Assembly: GCA_944386985.1 (NCBI GenBank) | Contig: CALXDD010000011.1 | Location: 1 to 64,000 of the forward strand | DNA length: 64,000 nucleotides | Direction of reading: 5' to 3' | DNA from: an uncultured Oscillospiraceae bacterium | GTDB lineage: Bacteria > Bacillota > Clostridia > Oscillospirales > Oscillospiraceae | Part shown: positions 25,268-33,665 of the stretch, piece after piece | Numbering within the stretch: position 1 is the first letter of the stretch | Layout of the letters: every line of letters starts with the position of its first letter | Program-made: the position numbers and the translations under genes | The notes under the pieces: generated by a model | Databases searched by the model: none | The model's input: only the letters and a program-made list of their open reading frames with translations | What the model was told of the DNA's origin: nothing

Positions 25268-25462
25268 ATGGACAATCATATCCGAGAGAAGCGAAAGGAG
25301 CTGGGCCTCTCCCAGGAGGAGCTGGCGAAGCGGTGCGGGGTGTCCCGGCAGACGGTGAACGCCATTGAGAACAACAAGTACGACCCCACCCTCACGCTGG
25401 CCTTCCATCTGGCCCGGGAGCTGGAGACCACGGTGGACCAGCTCTTCTCCCCGGCTGAATGA
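25268..25462 (+). CDS. XRE-family regulator (YgzD-like)
   Basis: The 64-aa Cro/CI-type helix-turn-helix protein is all one domain: IREKRKELGLSQEELAKRCG then VSRQTVNAIENNKYDP and the C-terminal LARELETTVDQLF, a common short regulator form. It probably binds as a dimer to the perfect palindrome at 24892-24915, repressing its own operon. Its ribosome site (GGAGG) lies in the last codons of the membrane protein gene. Confidence 0.9.
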   Translation: MDNHIREKRKELGLSQEELAKRCGVSRQTVNAIENNKYDPTLTLAFHLARELETTVDQLFSPAE

Positions 25463-25537
25463 AGCAGTCGGAAAAGCCCCGCGGAGTCTGCGCCGCAAGA
25501 CGCAAAAGCAGGAAACCGCTTTTCCCAATGAAAAAAA

Positions 25538-25566
25538 ATGCCTGCCGCAAAAGCGGCAGGCATTTT
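25538..25566. terminator. Bidirectional terminator
   Basis: ATGCCTGCCGC-AAAA-GCGGCAGGCAT, followed by TTTTC rightward and by a T run (from eight A) leftward. It lies between the XRE gene and rpsR. Confidence 0.9.
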
Positions 25567-25580
25567 CATAAAGATCACAC

Positions 25581-25832
25581 TTACTCGGTGACGTAAGGCA
25601 GCAGAGCCAGCTGACGGGCGCGCTTGATGGCCTCAGTGAGCTGACGCTGATGCATGGCGCAGGTGCCGGTGGTTCTGCGGGGCAGAATCTTGGAGCGCTC
25701 GGAAATGAACCGGCGCAGCTTGGCGGCATCCTTGTAATCGATATGATCACACTTGTCCACGCAGAACTGGCAAACCTTTTTCCGCTTGCGGTTCATGGGA
25801 CGAGCGGGTCTGTTCTCGCGATCCATAGCCAT
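25581..25832 (-). CDS. rpsR: 30S ribosomal protein S18
   Basis: The 83-aa ribosomal protein pairs with S6 on the 30S platform. The motif [23 protein letters not shown] is conserved. The N-terminus carries CQFCVDKC and a later CAMHQR, the Cys-containing (zinc-type) form of S18. GGAGG precedes the start. It lies third in the rpsF-ssb-rpsR operon, the standard Firmicute order. Confidence 0.98.
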   Translation of the reverse strand: MAMDRENRPARPMNRKRKKVCQFCVDKCDHIDYKDAAKLRRFISERSKILPRRTTGTCAMHQRQLTEAIKRARQLALLPYVTE

Positions 25833-25856
25833 GGTAGTATCCTCCTGTTAGATTTC

Positions 25857-26330
25857 TTAGAACGGCAGCTCGCCGTCCTGACTGTCCAGCTCGGCGAAGC
25901 CGGAGGGCTCGCTGACCGGGGCGCTGTAGCCGCCGGAGGGAGCTTGGTTGAACGAGGACGCAGGGGCCCCGTAGGCCGGAGGGGCGTCATAGCCGCCGCC
26001 GGCGCTGTCACGCTTGCTGTCGCCGAAATAGACGTTGTCCGCCTGGACCTCCGCGCTGCGGCGGTTGTTGCCTTCCCGGTCCTTCCAGTCCCGGATCTGC
26101 AGCCGGCCCTCCACCACAGCCATGCGGCCCTTGGTGAAGTACTTGCTGACAAACTCCGCGGTCTGGCGCCAGGCAACGATGTCGATGAAGTCGGTCTCCT
26201 TTTCGCCGCCCTGACTCTTGAAGTCACGGTCAACGGCCAGAGAGAAGGACGTCACGGCAATGCCGTTCTGGGTCCGGCGCAGTTCCGGGTCGCGGGTAAG
26301 GCGGCCCATGAGAATAATGCGGTTGAGCAT
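25857..26330 (-). CDS. ssb: Single-stranded DNA-binding protein
   Basis: The 157-aa SSB has an N-terminal OB fold (MLNRIILMGRLTRDPELR, then FSLAVDR, DFIDIVAWRQTAEFV, GRLQIRDWKDREG). A Gly/Pro/Ala-rich flexible linker follows, then the acidic protein-interaction tip DSQDGELPF. It protects ssDNA in replication and repair and recruits partners through the tip. It lies 16 bases after rpsF. Confidence 0.97.
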   Translation of the reverse strand: MLNRIILMGRLTRDPELRRTQNGIAVTSFSLAVDRDFKSQGGEKETDFIDIVAWRQTAEFVSKYFTKGRMAVVEGRLQIRDWKDREGNNRRSAEVQADNVYFGDSKRDSAGGGYDAPPAYGAPASSFNQAPSGGYSAPVSEPSGFAELDSQDGELPF

Positions 26331-26346
26331 ATTCCTGTCCTCCCGA

Positions 26347-26643
26347 TCAAACGTCCTTGCAGACGATCAGGGAACGCAGGATGCCGTCGGTAATACCCAG
26401 GATACGGTCCAGCTCCTTGGGGAAGGACGGCTCGCTGGTGAAGCTCATGAGGACATAGTAGCCCTCAGTCTTGTAGTCGATGGCGTAGGCCAGCTTGCGC
26501 TTGCCCCACTCCTCAACTTCAACAGCGGTACCGTGCTGCTCAGCCAAGGTCTTGAACTTTGCCACGGTGGCGGCAATGCTCTCCTCGCCCATGGCGGGAT
26601 CGATGATATACACGACCTCGTAGTTAGCGGATACTTTAGCCAT
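26347..26643 (-). CDS. rpsF: 30S ribosomal protein S6
   Basis: The 98-aa ribosomal protein starts MAKVSANYEVVYIIDPAM, with WGKRKLAYAI and GYYVLMSF typical of S6. ATG 26643 follows a very strong AAAGGAGGTG site; the frame is open 72 bases further but overlaps the leader. It is first in the rpsF-ssb-rpsR operon. The leader carries a CCCGGC/GCCGGG hairpin (26675-26695), possibly the S6:S18 autoregulatory element, which I cannot confirm by eye. Confidence 0.97.
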   Translation of the reverse strand: MAKVSANYEVVYIIDPAMGEESIAATVAKFKTLAEQHGTAVEVEEWGKRKLAYAIDYKTEGYYVLMSFTSEPSFPKELDRILGITDGILRSLIVCKDV

Positions 26644-26723
26644 TTTTGTTGCACCTCCTTTTGGACTGATGGCCCCCGGCCTCTGCCGGGAGCAAGGATT
26701 TGCCTGCATACGCAAGCCATATT

Positions 26724-26751
26724 ATTATATAAAATTTCCGCCGTTTGTCAA
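26724..26751 (-). promoter_or_regulatory. Promoter of rpsF-ssb-rpsR
   Basis: Minus strand TTGACA (26746-26751), 16 bases, TATAAT (26724-26729), about 80 bases before rpsF. Confidence 0.85.
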
Positions 26752-26803
26752 GGACTTTTTCCATTTTTCCGGAAATTTTCTCCCAATAGATCCTCTTTTC
26801 CGC

Positions 26804-28321
26804 CTATTCCCGCAGAAGCTCCGCGCTCCGGTACTGCACCGCCTCGGCAATGTGGGCGGCGGAGACAGACTCCGCGCCCTCCAGGTCCGCGATGGTCCGG
26901 GCCACCCGCAAAATCCGGTCGTGGCTCCGGGCGGTGAGGCCCATGCGCTCAAAGGCGGAGCGGAGCACCCGCTCCCCCGCACTGTCGGTGCGGCAGAACT
27001 TTGCCACCTGGTCTGGAGTCATCCGGGCGTTGCAGCTGACGCCGGTGCCCGCAAACCGGGCGGTCTGAACGGCCCGGGCCCCGTCCACCCGTGCCTTGAT
27101 GACGGCGGAGGACTCCGGCGTCTCCCGGCGGCGCATGGCCTCAAACTCCACCGAGGGCACCTGGACGTGGAGGTCGATGCGGTCCAGCAGAGGCCCGGAG
27201 ATCCGGGAGACGTATCGCTCCACCTGCTGCTCCGTGCACCGGCAGCGGCCGGAGGGGTGGCCGTACCAGCCGCAGCGGCAGGGGTTCATGGCGCACACCA
27301 GCTGGAAGCGGCTGGGCAGGGTGATGGACCCGGCGGCCCGGGTGATGGTCACCTGTCCGTCCTCCATGGGCTGGCGGAGCACCTCCAGGGCGTCCTTTTG
27401 AAACTCCGGCAGTTCGTCCAAGAACAGCACCCCGTTGTGGGCCAGGGAGATCTCTCCGGGTCTCGGATTGCTGCCGCCCCCCGCCATGGCCACGGCAGAG
27501 AGGGTGTGGTGGGGACTGCGGAAGGGCCGCTGGGAGAGGAGGGGACGGCGGCTGTCGGTAAGCCCCGCCACGGACCAGATCTCCGTGGCCTCCAGGGCCT
27601 CCCGGCGGCTCATGTCCGGGAGGATGGAGGGAAGGCGCTTGGCCAGCATGCTCTTCCCCGCCCCCGGAGAGCCGATGAGGAGGATGTTGTGGCCTCCCGC
27701 GGCGGCGATCTCCATGGCCCGCTTCACGTTCTCCTGGCCCATGACGTCGGCAAAGTCCGGGCCCGTCTTCTCCCCCGGCTCCGGCTGCCAGGGCGGCTCC
27801 GGGGCAATGGCCTCCTCCCCCCGGAGGTGGCGGAGGAGCCGCGGGGCGTCGGAGACGGGATACACCGTAAGGCCCTGGGCCAATGTGGCCTCGGCGGCGT
27901 TCTCCGCCGGGACAAAGAGCTTTTGCACCCCCAGCCGCGCCGCCGCCATAGCCATGGGCAGGGTGCCGGTGACAGGCCGGAGAATGCCGGTGAGGGACAG
28001 CTCCCCCAGGAAGGCCGCGTCCTTTGGCAGAGGCGGGATGTCCTCCTGGGCCGCCAGGATGCCCAGGAAGATGGGCAGGTCGTAGACGGTGCCCTCCTTC
28101 TTCAGGGCGGCGGGGGCCAGGTTCACGGTGATGCGGCTGACGGGGAACTTGGCCCCGCAGACCTTGATGGCGGAGCGGACCCGCTCCCGGGACTCCCGCA
28201 CCGCCGCGTCGGGCAGGCCCACCACGTCGAAGGCGGGCAGGCCCCCGCTGAGGGCGCACTCCACCGTCACCTCGTAGCCGGTGACGCCGGTGAGGCCCAG
28301 GGAGCGGATGGTGGTGACCAT
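26804..28321 (-). CDS. comM: YifB/ComM-family Mg-chelatase-like AAA+ ATPase
   Basis: The 505-aa protein has an N-terminal Lon-protease-like fold (residues 1-165), then a Mg-chelatase AAA+ domain with Walker A GSPGAGKSMLAKRLP and Walker B GVLFLDELPEF, and a C-terminal domain ending VQYRSAELLRE. Cysteines in MNPCRCGWYGHPSGRCRC form the typical zinc-like motif. In naturally competent bacteria ComM is a branch-migration helicase in DNA uptake; in other bacteria the role is unknown. GAGGTG precedes ATG 28321. Confidence 0.92.
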   Translation of the reverse strand: MVTTIRSLGLTGVTGYEVTVECALSGGLPAFDVVGLPDAAVRESRERVRSAIKVCGAKFPVSRITVNLAPAALKKEGTVYDLPIFLGILAAQEDIPPLPKDAAFLGELSLTGILRPVTGTLPMAMAAARLGVQKLFVPAENAAEATLAQGLTVYPVSDAPRLLRHLRGEEAIAPEPPWQPEPGEKTGPDFADVMGQENVKRAMEIAAAGGHNILLIGSPGAGKSMLAKRLPSILPDMSRREALEATEIWSVAGLTDSRRPLLSQRPFRSPHHTLSAVAMAGGGSNPRPGEISLAHNGVLFLDELPEFQKDALEVLRQPMEDGQVTITRAAGSITLPSRFQLVCAMNPCRCGWYGHPSGRCRCTEQQVERYVSRISGPLLDRIDLHVQVPSVEFEAMRRRETPESSAVIKARVDGARAVQTARFAGTGVSCNARMTPDQVAKFCRTDSAGERVLRSAFERMGLTARSHDRILRVARTIADLEGAESVSAAHIAEAVQYRSAELLRE

Positions 28322-28367
28322 AGAACAGCACCTCGATTTTCCTTGAATTTTGTCGGATGGGGGGATA

Positions 28368-28447
28368 AAAAGGGGCGCGGGCCGCTCCGGGAAAAGGGGC
28401 GCGGGCCGCTCCGGGAAAAGGGGCGCGGGCCGCTCCGGGAAAAGGGG
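28368..28447. repeat. 24-bp tandem repeat, three perfect units plus a third
   Basis: Unit AAAAGGGGCGCGGGCCGCTC plus CGGG, at 28368, 28392 and 28416, with no differences between units. On the minus strand each unit holds the right arm GCCCGCGCC and CCTTTT of the terminator at 28422-28460, so the array multiplies half-terminators downstream of the SLH protein gene. Confidence 0.92.
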
Positions 28448-28460
28448 AACAGCCCGCGCC
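28422..28460 (-). terminator. Terminator of the SLH surface protein gene
   Basis: Minus strand GGCGCGGGC (from 28460) pairs with GCCCGCGCC (ending 28422), followed by CCTTTT. Confidence 0.75.
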
Positions 28461-28478
28461 GCGGGGATGGGATGGGCG

Positions 28479-31478
28479 TCAGCCCATGAAATACAGGATC
28501 TTGCAGGCCTGGCCCCGGGTCATGGGACCGTTGGGGTTGAGGCGGCCGTCGCTGCCGGAGAGGATGCCCTGGGCGTACATGGTCTCCATATAGGACCGGG
28601 CCCAGTCGGGCACGCTGCCGCTGTCGGGGAAGGTGGAGATGTCTGTGGTGGCGTAGCCCCGCTCCTGAAGACGGCCCAGCATGGTGATGGCCTGAGCACG
28701 GGTGATGGTGCTCTTGGCGTCAAAGGTGACGGTGCCGTCGGTGTGGCCGGTGCCCTGCATGATACCCAGGGCGTACATGGCCTTGGCGGCGTCCAGCGCC
28801 CAGGCATCAATGGAGCCGAGGTCGGAGAAGGGAACCTGCACGGAGGCGTAGTCCGAGGCGCTGAGACCCAGCCAGCGGAAGAGCATCACAGCGAATTCCG
28901 CACGGGTCATCTGCTTGTCGGGCTTGGCTGTGTAGCCGCCGTTCTCCTCAAATCCGGTGATGATGCCCTCCTGATAGAAGTAGTTGATGGGGGCGCTGGC
29001 CCAGTGGGCGGTGCCGCTGGCCAAAGTCAGATCGGTAAAGGGAGAGGCCGCCGCGGTGCCGATGTCCCAGGAGAGGCTGGCGATATTGCCGCTGACGTCC
29101 CGGGCGGTGAGGGTGACCCGATGGGCCTTCCCGTCGGCATAGGCCGAGGAGAGATCCGCAGACAGCGTACCGGTGGCGCTGTCCAGAGAGAAGGCCAGAG
29201 CCTTCCGGTCGCAGGTCAGGGTAAGGCGGTCGGCGGGGATGGCGCCGTCCACCTTGTCAACGGCGGTGGCGGTGAGGCTGGTGCCGCTGAGCTGGCCGGT
29301 GATCTCCGGCACGGTGTTGTCAATCACATCGCCGTTGGAGGCCACCAGATGGTCCAGATAAATGGTGCCGGAGGTGACGGGAGCCTCCGCCTTTCCGGCG
29401 GTGATGGTGAAGGCGCTGAGGGTGGTGCAGCCGGCGGGCAGCTTCACGGACACCTGCTTCCAGCCGGTGAAGTCCAGCGTGGTCAGGGCCGTGGTGGCGC
29501 CGGTATTGTCGTAGAGGGACAGCACGTTGCCGCTGCCGTCGCCGTAGACCCAGAAGTTCAGCCGGTCATAGCCCTCCGAGGGCTTCAGGCCCAGCTGGAG
29601 GCCCGCGCCGCTCTCGCCCAGGGAGTAGTTCACCTGGAGGGAGGCCTTTCCGATGCGGACTTTGTCCCCGGTGTGTTTGGCGGTGGTGACGCCAAAACCG
29701 GTGTAGCCGCTGACGTCGCCCTCAAAGCCCTCCAGCAGGGACGGACCCTTGCCCACAACGGTGACGGAGACGGTGGCGGTGAGGTTCCCCTTGGTCACGG
29801 TGATGGCGCCGGTGCCGGGGAGCTGGGCGGCGGTGAAGACGCCGTTGGCGTCCACGGTGCCCACGCCGCCGGAGACGCTCCAGGAGTAGGTGGCGGCGGC
29901 GGAGGCGATGGGCAGGTGCTTATAGGTGGCGGAGGCGGTAAGCTCCGCAGAGTCCCCTGCGTTGAGCGTCAGGGAGGTGACGGCCTTGCTGCCGCTGTAG
30001 ACCTGTATGGCGTCAGGGGTCTCGATGATCTGCAGCTCCAGCGTCCCGGTGCGGCCGCCGGCGGTACCGGTGATGGTGACGGTGCCCGCCTTGTCCGGCG
30101 CGGTAAAGGACGTGCCGTTGATAACGCCCTCAGAGGCGGTGAGGGTCACATCGCCGGACATGGGGATATAATTGGTATCCAGCAGGGCGGCGGTGATGTC
30201 CACGGTGCTGCCCGCCAGGACATAGCGGTTACTGGTGTTGAGGTACACGGAACCGGCCTGCCCGGTGGACTGCTGGGTCGCCACCAGGAAGATGTGGTTG
30301 GTCACCTGGCGCTCGCTGCCGTCGGAGGGGCTGTTGAGCCGTCTTGCGGTGGTGCTGTCGGGCATGGTGGTGATGGTGGTGGTGGAGCCGCCGCCGTCCA
30401 GACACACTGCCTCCACACAGCCCAGCTCCGCCATACGCTTGGCCAGGGTCTTTTGGGAGGCGCCCACAGAGTAGCCCTTCTGCCGTCCGTCCACAGTGTA
30501 GATAATCACGCGGCCGTCCGCGGTGATGCCCACGGCGGTGCGGGGGGCGTTGGTGCTGTCCAGATTCGCGGTCTGCACCACGCCGTTTTTCACCAGGGGA
30601 TACAGCGCGCCCACGGCCTCGGTGACGCTGTTCCACTCCGCGCTCTGGGCGGTGACGGTGAGGCCGAAGATGTCCCCGGCCTTCATGGAGCGCAGATAGT
30701 CAAACTCCGTCACATCCGCCTTGGCGTTAACGGAGAGTACCATCTGGCCTGGCTGGATGGCGGTGGAGCCGCCGGTGGTCTCCCGAACCTCCAGCACCCG
30801 GTAGTAGCAGGTCTGGCCGATCACCGGTTCAGGCTGGGGAATGACCCCGGTGGTCTCATCGGCCACCGGCTCCAAAATCACATCCACGCCGGGGTCGGTG
30901 GTGCCGGTGTTGTGGGTGGACTTGAAGTCATAGGTATAGGCGTAGATGCCGCCGTAGCTGCTGCGGGCCTTGTTTACAGCGGCGATGTAGAAGTTGCCCT
31001 GGCCGTTGAGGCTGCCCCGGATGGACAGATAGGGCATGCCGATGACGGCGGAGCCGTCGGCCTTGAAGCCGATGGCATAGTTGGTGCCGCAGGAGCTGTA
31101 CAGCCGTCCGCCGGACACTAAGATGCCGGTGGGCACGCCGTTGCTGTCGAAAAAGTCGCCGTTGACGCCGGCCACCACCCGGTAGCCCTGGCTCTCCAGC
31201 TGGGCGGCGGCGGCGGAGCCGGTGCCCCTGGCGGTGACGCTGCCGTTATAGGCAATCTTAGGGGACACGGTGGTGTTGGGCGAATAAGTAAAATAGGTCT
31301 CCCGGCGCATGTCGCTGCCGGTCCAGTAGATCTCGTTATAGAGGGTGGTCCCCTCGTGCAGCGTGGTGTCCAGCACCTGCAGCTGCTCTCCGTAGGCATC
31401 CGCCGCCAGGGCGGGCAGCGCCGACAGCAAAAGCGCCAGCGCCAGGAATAGGGCAAATGGTTTGCGCAGTCTCTTCAT
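28479..31478 (-). CDS. Secreted phosphodiester glycosidase-like protein with SLH domains
   Basis: The 999-aa protein has a signal peptide (residues 1-25, AxA cut). Residues ~90-400 match the NAGPA/DUF2233 phosphodiester glycosidase domain (AGVNGDFFDSNG, RTAVGITADGRVIIYTVDG, CLDGGGSTT), which cleaves GlcNAc-phosphodiester type bonds. Ig-like segments (~410-560) and a carbohydrate-binding-like region (~570-720) follow. Three SLH repeats at the C-terminus (~815-999, with FTDLTLASGTAHWA and GYTAKPDKQMTRAEFAVML) anchor it to cell-wall polymers. It is likely a cell-surface enzyme acting on wall teichoic or exopolysaccharide phosphodiesters. An AAAAAGGAG site precedes ATG 31478. Confidence 0.88.
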   Translation of the reverse strand: MKRLRKPFALFLALALLLSALPALAADAYGEQLQVLDTTLHEGTTLYNEIYWTGSDMRRETYFTYSPNTTVSPKIAYNGSVTARGTGSAAAAQLESQGYRVVAGVNGDFFDSNGVPTGILVSGGRLYSSCGTNYAIGFKADGSAVIGMPYLSIRGSLNGQGNFYIAAVNKARSSYGGIYAYTYDFKSTHNTGTTDPGVDVILEPVADETTGVIPQPEPVIGQTCYYRVLEVRETTGGSTAIQPGQMVLSVNAKADVTEFDYLRSMKAGDIFGLTVTAQSAEWNSVTEAVGALYPLVKNGVVQTANLDSTNAPRTAVGITADGRVIIYTVDGRQKGYSVGASQKTLAKRMAELGCVEAVCLDGGGSTTTITTMPDSTTARRLNSPSDGSERQVTNHIFLVATQQSTGQAGSVYLNTSNRYVLAGSTVDITAALLDTNYIPMSGDVTLTASEGVINGTSFTAPDKAGTVTITGTAGGRTGTLELQIIETPDAIQVYSGSKAVTSLTLNAGDSAELTASATYKHLPIASAAATYSWSVSGGVGTVDANGVFTAAQLPGTGAITVTKGNLTATVSVTVVGKGPSLLEGFEGDVSGYTGFGVTTAKHTGDKVRIGKASLQVNYSLGESGAGLQLGLKPSEGYDRLNFWVYGDGSGNVLSLYDNTGATTALTTLDFTGWKQVSVKLPAGCTTLSAFTITAGKAEAPVTSGTIYLDHLVASNGDVIDNTVPEITGQLSGTSLTATAVDKVDGAIPADRLTLTCDRKALAFSLDSATGTLSADLSSAYADGKAHRVTLTARDVSGNIASLSWDIGTAAASPFTDLTLASGTAHWASAPINYFYQEGIITGFEENGGYTAKPDKQMTRAEFAVMLFRWLGLSASDYASVQVPFSDLGSIDAWALDAAKAMYALGIMQGTGHTDGTVTFDAKSTITRAQAITMLGRLQERGYATTDISTFPDSGSVPDWARSYMETMYAQGILSGSDGRLNPNGPMTRGQACKILYFMG

Positions 31479-31543
31479 GGCAGTCTCCTTTTTGCGGTGG
31501 GGCGCGACGGGGCCTCCGCCGCAGTCAACATAACAACGAGCAT

Positions 31544-31572
31544 ACTATACCACTTTTCCGGGAAAAAGTAAA
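31544..31572 (-). promoter_or_regulatory. Promoter of the SLH surface protein gene
   Basis: Minus strand TTTACT (31567-31572), 17 bases, TATAGT (31544-31549), 66 bases before the start. Confidence 0.65.
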
Positions 31573-31646
31573 CAGAAAAAGGGCAGTCTCTTTGGAAGAA
31601 TTCCCACTGCGTCTGTGAAGAAACCGGAAACACGGAGCGGGAAAAC

Positions 31647-31675
31647 TTGACCCCCGAAGGAAATTAGCGTATGAT
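31647..31675 (+). promoter_or_regulatory. Promoter of xpaC-telA-TPM operon
   Basis: TTGACC (31647-31652), 17 bases, TATGAT (31670-31675). Because the upstream in-frame ATG (31671) lies inside this -10 box, translation must start later, at 31752. Confidence 0.75.
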
Positions 31676-31751
31676 ACAGTTACCATTGAATTCTGCCGTT
31701 GAATCCGCCTGCGAAAGCGCCGGCAAAAACAGCTCCAAGGGAGGAAGCGCC

Positions 31752-32465
31752 ATGGAATCAGCGCCTAAAAAATCTGTGCTGCCCTACTATGCTGTGGCAG
31801 CCGTCTGGGTGGGGTACGCCCTGCTGTTCCCCCTCTATACCATTTCCGCATTTTTGTTTGTAGCCGTGCTGTCGCTGGGGGTATTTTTCCTTCTGCGGGC
31901 CCTGTGTCCCGACCGGTCTCAGGCCAAAGCCGCGCCGCAGCCCCAGGCCATGGCGGAGGAGGAGAAACCCGCCTCCTCCGGCAATGAGGAGCTGGACAAG
32001 ATGATTCGGGACGGCGCCCTCGCCATCGAGGAGATGAAGCGGCTCAACGACAGCATCACCGACGAGAAGCTGTCCGCCGCCATCGACCGTTTGGAGGCCC
32101 TCTCCCAGAAGATCTTCGACGCGGTGCGGCAAAACCCTGATAAGCTTCCGCAGATCCGGAAATTTATGGACTACTACCTCCCCACCACCCTGAAGCTGCT
32201 GAACGCCTACGACCGGGCGGCAGCCACCGGCATCAGCGGGGAGAACATCGACTCCACCAAGCGGAAGGTGGAGGAGATCATGGATACCATCGTCACCGCC
32301 TTCGCCCGCCAGCTGGACAGTCTCTACGGCAGCGAGGCGCTGGATATCTCCACCGACATCACCGTGCTGGAAACCATGCTGGCCCGGGAAGGGCTCAGCG
32401 GACAGTCCATGCAGGCGGAAACCACCAAAACCGCCGACGGCGGCGAAATCGACCTGAAGCTGTGA
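31752..32465 (+). CDS. xpaC: XpaC-like membrane protein (5-bromo-4-chloroindolyl phosphate hydrolysis family)
   Basis: The 237-aa protein has two hydrophobic helices near the N-terminus (residues ~12-32 and 34-52), an Ala/Pro/Glu linker and a helical cytoplasmic domain (ELDKMIRDGALAIEEMKRLN, FMDYYLPTTLKLLNAYDR). Members of this family sit directly before telA. Despite the name, their biochemical role is unproven. ATG 31752 follows AGGGAGGAAGC. Confidence 0.85.
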   Translation: MESAPKKSVLPYYAVAAVWVGYALLFPLYTISAFLFVAVLSLGVFFLLRALCPDRSQAKAAPQPQAMAEEEKPASSGNEELDKMIRDGALAIEEMKRLNDSITDEKLSAAIDRLEALSQKIFDAVRQNPDKLPQIRKFMDYYLPTTLKLLNAYDRAAATGISGENIDSTKRKVEEIMDTIVTAFARQLDSLYGSEALDISTDITVLETMLAREGLSGQSMQAETTKTADGGEIDLKL

Positions 32466-32491
32466 AAAACGTGTGAAAGGAACAGAAACGT

Positions 32492-33661
32492 ATGACAGAC
32501 AACAACATGCCTGAACTGACCCTGACGCCCACTGCCGACGCGGCGGCCGCCGCCCAGGAGCCCCCCCAGCTGGTGCTGGGCGGCGAACCTCCCGCACAGG
32601 AGCAGAAGCCGGAGGTGGAGCCGGTGAAGCTGGACGACAGCATGCTCACCGAGGCGGAGCGGAAAATGGTGGAGGAGTTCTCCCAGAAGATCGACATTAC
32701 CGACAGCCAGATGGTGCTGGAGTATGGCTCCGCCGCCCAGAAGAGCGTGGCCAGCTTCTCCGAGAACGCCCTCAGCTCTGTGCGCAACAAGGATCTTGGG
32801 GAGGTGGGCGACACACTCACCGGCCTTGTGATGGAGCTGAAGGGCTTTGGCGAGGAGGAGGAGCGGAAGGGTATCTTCGGCTTTTTCAAGAAGGCCGGGG
32901 ACAAGCTGGAGATGATGAAGGCCCAGTACGGCAAGGCGGAGGAAAATGTCAACAAGATCGCCCGGCAGCTGGAGCAGCATCAGATCACCCTCATGAAGGA
33001 CATCGCCATGTTCGACCAGATGTACGAGCTGAACCTGAAGTATTACAAGGAGCTCACCATGTATATTCTGGCGGGCAAGAAGCGGCTGGAGCAGATCAGG
33101 GCCACGGACCTGGAGGCCCTTCGGAAGAAGGCGGAGACCACCGGCGCCCCGGAGGACGCCCAGGCCTACAACGACCTCGCTCAGATGTGCAACCGCTTTG
33201 ACAAGAAGCTCCACGATCTGGAGCTGACCCGGATGGTATCGGTACAGATGGGCCCCCAGACCCGGATGCTCCAGAACAACGACGCCCTCATGGTGGAAAA
33301 GATCCAGTCCTCCCTGGTGAACACCATCCCCCTGTGGAAGAGCCAGATGGTGCTGGCTTTGGGGTTGGAGAACAGCCGGAAGGCCACCGCCGCCCAGAGC
33401 GCGGTGACCCAGGCCACCAACGACATGCTGAAGAAAAACGCGGACATGCTGAAAATGGGCACCGTCAATGTGGCCCAGGAGAGCGAGCGGAGCATCATCG
33501 ACATTGAGACCCTCCAGCACACCAACCAGCAGCTGATCTCCACTCTGGACGAGGTGATCCGGATTCAGAAGGAGGGGACTCAGAAGCGGAAGGCCGCGGA
33601 AGCGGAGCTGGGCAAGATCGAAGGCGAGCTGAAGCAAAAGCTGATGGAACTGCGGGGCTGA
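32492..33661 (+). CDS. telA: TelA-family toxic anion resistance protein
   Basis: The 389-aa helical cytoplasmic protein of the TelA/KlaA family is linked to tellurite and cell-envelope stress resistance. It has an acidic Pro-rich N-terminus (residues 1-45), then long coiled-coil-like helices including GIFGFFKKAGDKLEMMKAQY, and a conserved C-terminal NTIPLWKSQMVLALGL followed by QLISTLDEVIRIQKEG. It begins 26 bases after xpaC and ends 4 bases before the TPM gene, so the three form one operon. Confidence 0.92.
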   Translation: MTDNNMPELTLTPTADAAAAAQEPPQLVLGGEPPAQEQKPEVEPVKLDDSMLTEAERKMVEEFSQKIDITDSQMVLEYGSAAQKSVASFSENALSSVRNKDLGEVGDTLTGLVMELKGFGEEEERKGIFGFFKKAGDKLEMMKAQYGKAEENVNKIARQLEQHQITLMKDIAMFDQMYELNLKYYKELTMYILAGKKRLEQIRATDLEALRKKAETTGAPEDAQAYNDLAQMCNRFDKKLHDLELTRMVSVQMGPQTRMLQNNDALMVEKIQSSLVNTIPLWKSQMVLALGLENSRKATAAQSAVTQATNDMLKKNADMLKMGTVNVAQESERSIIDIETLQHTNQQLISTLDEVIRIQKEGTQKRKAAEAELGKIEGELKQKLMELRG

Positions 33662-33665
33662 TGGT

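Noticed and set aside
28350..31121. 923-aa plus-strand ORF opposite the SLH protein gene
   Set aside because: Gly/Ala/His-rich antisense frame of a GC-rich gene; the minus-strand protein has a signal peptide, enzyme domain and SLH repeats.
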